NCBI GenBank assembly: GCA_022014155.1
Contig: JAKLLS010000007.1
Location: 1-58,147, forward strand
DNA length: 58,147 bases
Reading direction: 5' to 3'
From: Marinobacter sp.
GTDB lineage: Bacteria > Pseudomonadota > Gammaproteobacteria > Pseudomonadales > Oleiphilaceae
Positions 36,601 to 43,451 of the stretch are shown here, in pieces. How positions within the stretch are numbered: the stretch's first letter is position 1; each line of letters starts with the position of its first letter. The notes beneath the pieces are model-generated. The model was not told where the DNA came from, made no database searches, and saw only the letters and a list, made by a program, of their open reading frames with translations. The translations under genes were made by a program, and so were the position numbers.

Positions 36601-39436
36601 CGCGGTAATGCTGGCATTGTTGCTGGGTGGCTGTGGCGCCTTCAATGGTGGTCAAACCATCGGCGGGCTGCAGGACCAGGGCCCGGCACTGAACGATATC
36701 CCACTGCCAAGTGTGCGCCATGCCGACGTGCGGGAGGAATACCGTCGGCTACTGGAGGTGGTGGAAGAGCGCAAGCTCAAGGAACAGATTGAGCGGCGGA
36801 TTGCCAGCGTGTACATGCTGGAGGGGGACTACCACCAGCTTCTGGGTGCGTTGCCCGGTGACGACGGTTATTTCCCCGAGGCGATCAGCGCCTACCATCA
36901 GCTCCTGGAGAAATACCCCGGCGCTGACGAAAACGCGGAAGCCTTGTATCAGTTGGCCAAGGCCTATGATCTGGACGGTCGTGACCGGGAAGCCCAGAAA
37001 ATCCTGGACCGTTTCATCGAGGATCATCCGGACTCGCCCTGGTTGTCGGAAGTGTACTTCCGCAAGGGTGATATCCATTTCCGCCACGAGCAATACGAAG
37101 AGGCGGAGCGGGCCTACCAGTCGGTGGTGGCCATTGGCAGGGAATCCGAGTTCCTCAACAACTCCTATTACCTGCTGGGCTGGGCGCGGTACAAACTGAG
37201 CGATTACGACCGCAGCCTGATCTCCTTCTCCCAGGTACTGGACCGCTTGATGCCGGAAGATGGCAAGGTCGAAAAACTCGGCAACGTGGACCGCTCCCTG
37301 GTGGACGACACCCTGCGGATCATGAGTGTGGGGCTCGCTCATGCCGGTGGCGCCGGCAAGATCGACGCCATGTTCGCGGGGCGCCCCGAGGCTGCCAAAT
37401 ACACCTGGATCCTGTATTCCAGCCTGGGTGAACATTATCTGGAAAAGGAGCGCTACGAAGATTCCGCGTCGTCATTCCGGGCGTTCGTGGACAGCAACCC
37501 GGACTCCGACCGTGCACCGGAAATGCACTCGGAAATGATCCGGGCCTACGTGGATGGCGAATTCTCCCAACAGGTGTTGCCGGAGAAGGAACGCTATGTG
37601 CGTAATTACGGCATCCGCTCTGAGTTCTGGCAGACCAAGCCGGCGGACATCAAGGCCAAGGTTACGCCGAACCTGAAAACCTACATCGATGAGCTGGCCC
37701 GCCATTATCACGCCACCGGCCAACGCCTGAAGCGGGAGCTGGCGGACGGTAGCGTCAAGGCGTCAAAAGCCGTGGCCATGGCGGGCGAGCAACGCACCAG
37801 CTTCCTCAAAGCCGCGGATTTCTACAGTGAATACGAACAGACCTTCCCGAAAGACCCGCGTGTGCCGGAAATGGTGTACATGCGTGCCGAAGCCGCCTTT
37901 GACGGCGAAGACTACCCGGGGGCCATCGTCGACTATGAGCGCAGTGCCTACGAGTTCCGCCACCCCGAGTACGGTCCGGATGCCGGTTATGCCGCCATTG
38001 TGGCCTATCAGAAACAGGTGGGGCAGGTTATTGCCAGTGCCGGGAAGCAGAGTGACGAGCTGACCGAATGGCGTAGCAAGGCGGTGGAGAGCCAGTTGCG
38101 CTTTGTTCAGGAATACCGTGCGGACGAGCGCTCCGGTGCTGTTCTTGCCAAGGCCTCAGAGGAGCTGTTCGAGCTGGGACGCTACGAGAAGGCGCTGGAA
38201 GTGGCCACCAGCGTGGTCAGTGGGGCGGGCACCGTGGATCGTGACCTCAACCGCACTGCCTATGGCGTGATCGCACACAGCCAATATGAACTGGGCGATT
38301 ATGCTGCAGCGGAGCAAGGCTACCGCAAGCAACTGGATTACATCCCGGCTGATAGCAAAGAGTCCGGAAAGGTTACCGAGCGCATGGCCATCACCATCTA
38401 CAAACAGGGTGAACAGGCCCTGGCTGCCGAGGATATGGCCGGCGCCATTGACCAGTTCCTGCGCATCAAGACCGTTGCCCCCAACACCGATGCGCGGGTG
38501 GCCGCCCAGTTTGACGCCGCCACCTACCTGATGAAGCTGGAAAGCTGGGATCGGGCGTTGACGGAAATGCACGAATTGCGCCGCCTGTTCCCCAATCATA
38601 AGCTGGCCGCGACGCTGCCACAGAAGATCGCCTACGCCTACGAACAGGACGAGCAGTGGGCCAGTGCTGCCAGGGAATACGAAACCATCTACCACAGCGA
38701 CGCCAGTGCCGAAGAACGGCGTGATGCCCTGTTCCTCGCGGCTGAACTCTACGAGCAGGCCGGTGAGGAGCAGCAGGCCCTGGCGTACTTCAAAAAGTGG
38801 GCGTTTGACTACGAAGAGCCGTTCGACACCCGCATGGAAGCACGCTACCACGTGGCCTACCTGTACAAGCGCCACAACGATCTCAATCGCCACCTTTACT
38901 GGCTGCGCCGGGTGATCGACGGCCACAACAAGGCTCCTGGCTCCAGACAGAGCGACCGCTCGGAATGGTTGGCGGCGTGGGCCAACAACGAGTATGGCGA
39001 TTACTGGCGCATTGAATTTGACCGGGTGAAGCTGCGCGCGCCGCTCAACAAAAGCATTCCACGCAAGAATGAGAAGCTGAAGAACGCCCTCGATCGCTAC
39101 CAGCAAGCGGCGGAATACGGCGTGCTCGAACAGACCACCCGCGCCAGTTACAACATTGCCAACCTTTATGGCCAGTTTGCCCGGGAGCTGATGGATGCTC
39201 CCCGACCGGCGGGGCTGAGCGATCTGGAAAGGATGCAGTACGAACTGGTGTTGGAAGAGCAGGCGATACCGTTTGAGGAGCTCGCAATCGAGCTTCACCA
39301 GGCGAATATCGAGCGCTCATGGAACGGCATCTTCAACCGCTGGGTGGAAAAGAGCTTTGAAGACATGGCCAGGCTCAATCCGGCGCGATTCGATAAACAA
39401 GAAGTACAGGTGGCTTATGGCGAAGGTATCCGTTAA
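36590..39436 (+). CDS. Large TPR lipoprotein (trans-envelope cluster)
   Basis: 948 residues from the ATG at 36590, chosen because it gives a clean lipoprotein signal (MRSSAVMLALLLGGC) and has GGGGAGAG before it. The mature protein is almost entirely TPR-like helix pairs (for example AYHQLLEKYPGADENAEALY, WLSEVYFRKGDIHFRHEQYE, ARYHVAYLYKRHNDLNRHLY). An outer-membrane-anchored scaffold of this size resembles the large TPR lipoproteins of the Glt machine and of TonB-associated systems. It overlaps its upstream neighbour by 11 bp and its downstream neighbour by 20 bp. Confidence 0.82.
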   Translation: MRSSAVMLALLLGGCGAFNGGQTIGGLQDQGPALNDIPLPSVRHADVREEYRRLLEVVEERKLKEQIERRIASVYMLEGDYHQLLGALPGDDGYFPEAISAYHQLLEKYPGADENAEALYQLAKAYDLDGRDREAQKILDRFIEDHPDSPWLSEVYFRKGDIHFRHEQYEEAERAYQSVVAIGRESEFLNNSYYLLGWARYKLSDYDRSLISFSQVLDRLMPEDGKVEKLGNVDRSLVDDTLRIMSVGLAHAGGAGKIDAMFAGRPEAAKYTWILYSSLGEHYLEKERYEDSASSFRAFVDSNPDSDRAPEMHSEMIRAYVDGEFSQQVLPEKERYVRNYGIRSEFWQTKPADIKAKVTPNLKTYIDELARHYHATGQRLKRELADGSVKASKAVAMAGEQRTSFLKAADFYSEYEQTFPKDPRVPEMVYMRAEAAFDGEDYPGAIVDYERSAYEFRHPEYGPDAGYAAIVAYQKQVGQVIASAGKQSDELTEWRSKAVESQLRFVQEYRADERSGAVLAKASEELFELGRYEKALEVATSVVSGAGTVDRDLNRTAYGVIAHSQYELGDYAAAEQGYRKQLDYIPADSKESGKVTERMAITIYKQGEQALAAEDMAGAIDQFLRIKTVAPNTDARVAAQFDAATYLMKLESWDRALTEMHELRRLFPNHKLAATLPQKIAYAYEQDEQWASAAREYETIYHSDASAEERRDALFLAAELYEQAGEEQQALAYFKKWAFDYEEPFDTRMEARYHVAYLYKRHNDLNRHLYWLRRVIDGHNKAPGSRQSDRSEWLAAWANNEYGDYWRIEFDRVKLRAPLNKSIPRKNEKLKNALDRYQQAAEYGVLEQTTRASYNIANLYGQFARELMDAPRPAGLSDLERMQYELVLEEQAIPFEELAIELHQANIERSWNGIFNRWVEKSFEDMARLNPARFDKQEVQVAYGEGIR

Positions 39437-40262
39437 TTCCGTACGTACCGCTGGCATTCTGGGGATATTGCTGGTGTCTGGCTGTGCCGCGCTGCTCCCC
39501 CAGCCCCAGGGCAACAACAAGGCGGTTGAGACGGCAGTGTCCCAGCCGGTGGTGGCAGATCGCCCGGCCAGGCTGTCCCCCGCCCAGGCCCCGCTCCCGC
39601 AGCAGGCGTACACGTCGGAAGGCGACAAGATTGCGTACAACGCCGAGTCGAATCCCTATACCTCCGACGATTCGGACGTTCCCCAGGCGGCGAGGCTTGC
39701 CTTCCGGTTCGCCAGCAAACTGATGGCCGATGAACAGTACCGTGAGGCCCGCAAGGCATTCAAAGCGATGACGGTGGATTATCCGACCCTGTCGGGGCCC
39801 TGGGTGAAGCTTGGTGAAATCGCTGACCGACGGGACAACCCGCAGCGGGCAGAAGCGGCCTATCGCAAGGCCATCGAAGTGAATCGGAGCAACGTTAACG
39901 CCTATATGGCACTGGCGTTGTTCCAGCGTCGCCAGGGTGACTTTGACGGTGCCAGGCAAACCTATGTTGATGCCCTGGAGCTGTGGAAGGATTTTCCGGG
40001 GGCTCATCTGAACCTGGCCATCCTCTATGACCTTTACCTGAACCGACCGGAACTTGCCCAGCCTCACTACGAGGCCTACGACTTCCTGACCAATGGCAAT
40101 GACCCCAAGGTCGGCAACTGGCTGGTCGAGGTGCGCCGTCGCACGGGTATTGAAACCAGCTTCATCGATAACCCGCCACCATCGCCGGAGGTACCTGCGG
40201 AATCGTCGGAGCCGGTCGCTGCCGACAAGGGCGCCGAAGGCGGTCAGACGGACAAAGGCTAG
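39417..40262 (+). CDS. TPR lipoprotein (trans-envelope cluster)
   Basis: 281 residues from the ATG at 39417, overlapping the previous stop. Lipoprotein signal MAKVSVNSVRTAGILGILLVSGC. A low-complexity linker (PQPQGNNK onward) leads to about four TPR units between residues 95 and 240 (LAFRFASKLMADEQYREARKAF, AEAAYRKAIEVNRSNVNAYM, ALFQRRQGDFDGARQTYVDA). The acidic C-terminal tail (about 40 residues) looks disordered. Likely a periplasm-facing partner of the larger TPR lipoprotein. Confidence 0.82.
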   Translation: MAKVSVNSVRTAGILGILLVSGCAALLPQPQGNNKAVETAVSQPVVADRPARLSPAQAPLPQQAYTSEGDKIAYNAESNPYTSDDSDVPQAARLAFRFASKLMADEQYREARKAFKAMTVDYPTLSGPWVKLGEIADRRDNPQRAEAAYRKAIEVNRSNVNAYMALALFQRRQGDFDGARQTYVDALELWKDFPGAHLNLAILYDLYLNRPELAQPHYEAYDFLTNGNDPKVGNWLVEVRRRTGIETSFIDNPPPSPEVPAESSEPVAADKGAEGGQTDKG

Positions 40263-40271
40263 GAGTTCACC

Positions 40272-40586
40272 ATGCGGAAAAACATCGCGCGACCCGGCTT
40301 GCCGCTGGTCGCTGTCACGGTTCTTTTGGCCCTGACATTCGCCACGGCGGTGATCGCCCAGGAAGACATTGACCTGGAAAGCACCTTTGTCGGTGACAAG
40401 GAACAGCCCTCGGTGAGTTATTTCATTCCCTGGAAGCCGCCGGAGGGACCGGAAAAGTTGTACCGCTCCATCACCTCCGTCTCAGGCCGGGTGTTTGAGG
40501 TGGTCGACCGGGATATTCACTCACGAACCATGCAGTTTTACGACGAACTTTCTCTGGAAGAACCGCTGGGCTCTTCTCATGAGTGA
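40272..40586 (+). CDS. Small exported protein (trans-envelope cluster)
   Basis: 104 residues; ATG preceded by AGGAGTTCACC. Cleavable signal (PLVAVTVLLALTFATAVIAQ-E) then an acidic mature part of about 75 residues with SYFIPWKPPEGPEKLYRSI. No recognised family. Its tight placement between the TPR lipoprotein and the TolQ-type gene argues that it is a component of the same complex. Confidence 0.72.
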   Translation: MRKNIARPGLPLVAVTVLLALTFATAVIAQEDIDLESTFVGDKEQPSVSYFIPWKPPEGPEKLYRSITSVSGRVFEVVDRDIHSRTMQFYDELSLEEPLGSSHE

Positions 40587-40641
40587 GCCAACAAGCAGAA
40601 ACACACAAACCAATCAAATAGCTAGCTGTGGGGTGTAGACC

Positions 40642-41307
40642 ATGAACCTTTATTCAACAATCGTTTCTTTTTTCCAGGACGGCGGTGCGTTTATGCTTCC
40701 GATCGCCTTGATTCTGATGGTGGGGCTGGCGATTGCAGTGGAACGCTGGTTCTTCCTCAAGCGCGCCTATCATGCCAACCGGGCAGCGTACTCGGAATTG
40801 CTTCCGCTGGTGGATAAAAAGCAATTTGATCAGGCCGAGACAGCGGCGCAAGGCAACGGTTCCGCCATTGGCCGTCTGCTGTCCGTGGCGCTGGACACCA
40901 AGCGTTCCTCCCCTCGCCGTGACGATATCCACGCTGCCATGCAGGAAGGTGTGATGGAGAGCATCCCCCGACTGTCCAAGCGCACCAACTACCTGTCCAC
41001 CCTGGCGAACATCGCCACTCTGTTGGGTCTGCTCGGTACCATCATCGGCCTGATTGCCGCCTTCACCGCCGTGGCCAATGCCGATCCTGCCGACAAGGCC
41101 ACCCTGTTGTCCCAGTCCATCTCGGTAGCGATGAACACCACGGCGTTCGGCCTGATGGCCGCCATTCCGCTGCTGTTGATCCACTCCCTGCTGCAGAACA
41201 AGACCCTGGAAATTGTTGAAAGTATCGAGATGGCCGGCGTGAAGTTCCTCAACTCCATCGTTCGCAGCAACCGTGCATCCGTGGCAACACGCGAGTCAGA
41301 CGCCTGA
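40642..41307 (+). CDS. MotA/TolQ/ExbB-type proton channel protein
   Basis: 221 residues with three membrane helices: near the N-terminus (GAFMLPIALILMVGLAIAVE), about residues 118-145 (TLANIATLLGLLGTIIGLIAAF) and about 155-180 (AMNTTAFGLMAAIPLLLIHSLL). The GLLGTIIGLIAAF and AMNTTAFGLMAAIP blocks are the conserved channel motifs. With TolR/ExbD-type partners it forms a proton-driven stator in the inner membrane. In Myxococcus the equivalent subunit is AglR. It is followed directly by two TolR-type genes, the 1:2 gene arrangement also seen for AglRQS. Confidence 0.93.
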   Translation: MNLYSTIVSFFQDGGAFMLPIALILMVGLAIAVERWFFLKRAYHANRAAYSELLPLVDKKQFDQAETAAQGNGSAIGRLLSVALDTKRSSPRRDDIHAAMQEGVMESIPRLSKRTNYLSTLANIATLLGLLGTIIGLIAAFTAVANADPADKATLLSQSISVAMNTTAFGLMAAIPLLLIHSLLQNKTLEIVESIEMAGVKFLNSIVRSNRASVATRESDA

Positions 41308-41326
41308 ACAACAGTGGTGTGAAACT

Positions 41327-41854
41327 ATGTTTTCCAAGCGAAGAGAGCTCGAAGAAGCCGACATCGATATCACTGCGTTCATGAACTTGATGATCGTGCT
41401 GGTGCCGGTGCTGCTGATGAGCATGGTGTTCAATCACATTGCCATCCTGGAACTGAACCTGCCGGACCTGACTGGTGCGCAGACCGCCAGCGCGGAGAAA
41501 AACCGCCAGTTGGAAGTGGTGCTACGGGAGTCCGCTATTGAGGTCTACTACCCCAGCGGTCGCCTGGTGAAGACCATCGACAACATCAAGGGTGAGGAAC
41601 CTGAAAACAGTCGTCACGACTTCAAGACCCTCTCCACCGTGTTGCAGGAAATCAAACGCAAACTGGCGGCCAGCAACGTCGACAAGCGTGACGCATTACT
41701 GTTGTCCGAGGCTGGCGTCAGCTACCAGTCACTGGTGTTCACCATGGACGCCCTGCGTTCGGCGAAGACCGTAGTGGTGGCGGACGAGGTGGACGTTGAG
41801 CTGTTCCCGGAAATTTCCCTGGGCGACGCGCCGAAGAAGGGAGGGAAGTCATGA
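41327..41854 (+). CDS. ExbD/TolR-type protein lacking the membrane Asp
   Basis: 175 residues from the ATG at 41327. One N-terminal membrane helix (DIDITAFMNLMIVLVPVLLM) and a periplasmic domain (LPDLTGAQTASAEKNRQLEV onward). In TolR, ExbD and MotB-like proteins a helix Asp carries the proton; at the corresponding place this protein has Asn (codon AAC in FMNLMIVL). The acidic residues DID lie just before the helix. It may therefore be a structural partner of the second TolR-type protein, which keeps Asp. Stop and next start overlap by 4 bp (ATGA). Confidence 0.88.
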   Translation: MFSKRRELEEADIDITAFMNLMIVLVPVLLMSMVFNHIAILELNLPDLTGAQTASAEKNRQLEVVLRESAIEVYYPSGRLVKTIDNIKGEEPENSRHDFKTLSTVLQEIKRKLAASNVDKRDALLLSEAGVSYQSLVFTMDALRSAKTVVVADEVDVELFPEISLGDAPKKGGKS

Positions 41855-42357
41855 TCGACCGGAAACTGACGTCATTCAGCCTTCAGGGCCAGCACAAGCA
41901 GTTCATGAAACCGGCAAAGCTGAACCTGGTGTCGCTGATGGACATTTTCACCATCCTGGTTTTCTTCCTGCTACTGAATTCGGGCAGTAACGAAATCCTC
42001 AAGGTGAACAAGGACCTCACGCTGCCTGATTCCACCGCCCAGGTGGAGCCCAGGGAAACCACCACGGTGTTGATCACCGGCGAAGACATCCTGGTGGATG
42101 GTCGGCCAGTCGCCACCATGGAAGATGTGGTGAACGGAAACGGGCTGATTGCCGGCCTGCAGCAGGAACTGGGTTTCCTGGCTTCCAAGCGCACAGAGTT
42201 GACGGAAGAAGAAAAAGTCCTTGGTCGTTCGGTGACCATCCTGGGCGACCAGGAAGTGCCGTACGAGATTCTCAAGCGCGTGATGTTGACCTGCGCCAAG
42301 GCCAACTACCGGGATCTCTCCCTGGCCGTTTCACGAGTGGCCGGAGGCGGCGCCTAG
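41851..42357 (+). CDS. ExbD/TolR-type protein with conserved membrane Asp
   Basis: 168 residues. N-terminal cytoplasmic stretch, membrane helix with the conserved Asp (KLNLVSLMDIFTILVFFLLL), and a periplasmic domain with a TolR-like end (VPYEILKRVMLTCAKANYRDLSLAV). Expected to carry protons together with the TolQ-type channel. In Myxococcus two TolR homologues, AglQ and AglS, serve one channel; here only this one has the Asp. The gene overlaps its neighbour by 4 bp and lies 14 bp before the TonB-like gene. Confidence 0.9.
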   Translation: MIDRKLTSFSLQGQHKQFMKPAKLNLVSLMDIFTILVFFLLLNSGSNEILKVNKDLTLPDSTAQVEPRETTTVLITGEDILVDGRPVATMEDVVNGNGLIAGLQQELGFLASKRTELTEEEKVLGRSVTILGDQEVPYEILKRVMLTCAKANYRDLSLAVSRVAGGGA

Positions 42358-42371
42358 TCCGGGAGCATTAA

Positions 42372-43325
42372 ATGACGACATTAACAACGACACCCTACGA
42401 TTTTGTCCTCCCCTGGGACGCCAGTGCGGAAGAAGACAGCCGGTTCAAGCGCATCCTCAAACGCCTGGGCTTGTTGTTCCTGCTGTTCGCACTGGTGTTT
42501 CCATGGCTGCCTTTACCGGAAATTGAGCGGGAAGAGCAGGAGCGCATTCCGCCGGCCCTGGCGAAAGTACTGGTCGAACAGCGCAAGGTTGCGCCGCCGC
42601 CTCCACCACCGGAACCGGTGAAGGAGGAGGTCAGCGAACAGCCCAAGCCGAAGACAGAGGCGGCACCGAAACCGGCTCCCAAGAAAGAGGTGCAGGCGGC
42701 CCGGAAAAAGGTCTCCACCATGGGCGTTGCGGCTTTCTCCGATGAGTTGTCCTCGCTCCGCAGTTCCGTCGATGTGGCGAAGCTGCAGGCCCGGAACACC
42801 AACGTGGCGACAGGCGCCGCCGCCAAGGCAGCTCGTTCTGTCCTGGGAGCAACGTCGGCGACCAGGACCAGTGGTGGTGTGAACAGTTCGGAGATGAACA
42901 GCACCGGAACGGGTACCCAGCTTGCAAGTCATTCTTCCAAGTCGGTGGAAAGTCCCATCGGGGGCGGTACTGGCGGCACTGGTGTGGGTGCAGGGTCGGG
43001 CAGTGGCGGCGGTTCCCATCGCTCCACTGTGGACGGTGGTCGGGATATGGAATCCATCCGGCGGGTTTTCGAACAGCACAAGGGGGCTATCTATGCTCTG
43101 TATAACCGGGCGCTGCGGAGTAATCCGAACGTGAAGGGCAAGTTTGTATTCCACATCGTCATCCAACCCAACGGCAGCATCTCCAGCATCAAGCTGGTGG
43201 ACAGCCAGCTCGGCGACAAGACGCTGGAGACCAAGTTGCTGGCGCGGATACAGATGATCTCCTTCGGCCCGGAGGACGTGGCCGCTACGCCTGTTAACTA
43301 CAAGTTTGATTTTATGCCCGGTTGA
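42372..43325 (+). CDS. TonB-like energy transducer with AgmX/PglI-type C-terminal domain
   Basis: 317 residues. Cytoplasmic N-terminus, one membrane helix (about 33-50, LGLLFLLFALVFPWLPLPE), Pro/Lys-rich periplasmic spacer (PPPPPPEPVKEE then PKPKTEAAPKPAPKKE), a Ser/Thr/Gly-rich linker, and a C-terminal domain starting MESIRRVFEQHKGAIYALYN with FVFHIVIQPNGSISSIKLV, the pattern of the AgmX/PglI (Myxococcus GltJ/GltG) C-terminal domain. It would couple the TolQ/TolR motor to the periplasmic and outer-membrane TPR proteins. Followed by a long hairpin and a repeat before the haem-protein gene. Confidence 0.88.
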   Translation: MTTLTTTPYDFVLPWDASAEEDSRFKRILKRLGLLFLLFALVFPWLPLPEIEREEQERIPPALAKVLVEQRKVAPPPPPPEPVKEEVSEQPKPKTEAAPKPAPKKEVQAARKKVSTMGVAAFSDELSSLRSSVDVAKLQARNTNVATGAAAKAARSVLGATSATRTSGGVNSSEMNSTGTGTQLASHSSKSVESPIGGGTGGTGVGAGSGSGGGSHRSTVDGGRDMESIRRVFEQHKGAIYALYNRALRSNPNVKGKFVFHIVIQPNGSISSIKLVDSQLGDKTLETKLLARIQMISFGPEDVAATPVNYKFDFMPG

Positions 43326-43329
43326 CCAG

Positions 43330-43366
43330 CATGGGTCACCGCCGGAAAGGCCGGCAGTGCCCCATG
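43330..43366 (+). other. Long imperfect hairpin after the TonB-like gene
   Basis: CATGGGTCACCGCCGG (43330-43345) pairs with CCGGCAGTGCCCCATG (43351-43366) except for two mismatches, loop AAAGG. There is no T-run, so it may limit rather than end transcription into the di-haem gene, or protect mRNA ends. Confidence 0.6.
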
Positions 43367-43442
43367 CCTGTAGCGGTCCAGGCAATGGAATGTCCATAGC
43401 GGCTTAAGTACTGGAATGCCCATAGCGGTCTAGGTGATGGAG
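43365..43442 (+). repeat. Three-copy 26-bp tandem repeat before the di-haem lipoprotein gene
   Basis: TAGCGG recurs at 43371, 43397 and 43423, exactly 26 bp apart, each time within a larger unit ending in a TGGA block (ATGGAATG, CTGGAATG, ATGGAGAG). The copies are imperfect. The third runs into the ribosome-binding region of the gene starting at 43452. Function unknown; possible regulator-binding array or replication-slippage product. Confidence 0.8.
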
Positions 43443-43451
43443 AGATAGGTG

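Noticed and set aside
38156-39298. 380-codon minus-strand frame inside the large TPR lipoprotein
   Set aside because: Shadow of TPR-rich coding sequence with no independent signals.
43365-43442. CRISPR array
   Set aside because: The 26-bp units are directly adjacent with no unique spacers and only three imperfect copies.
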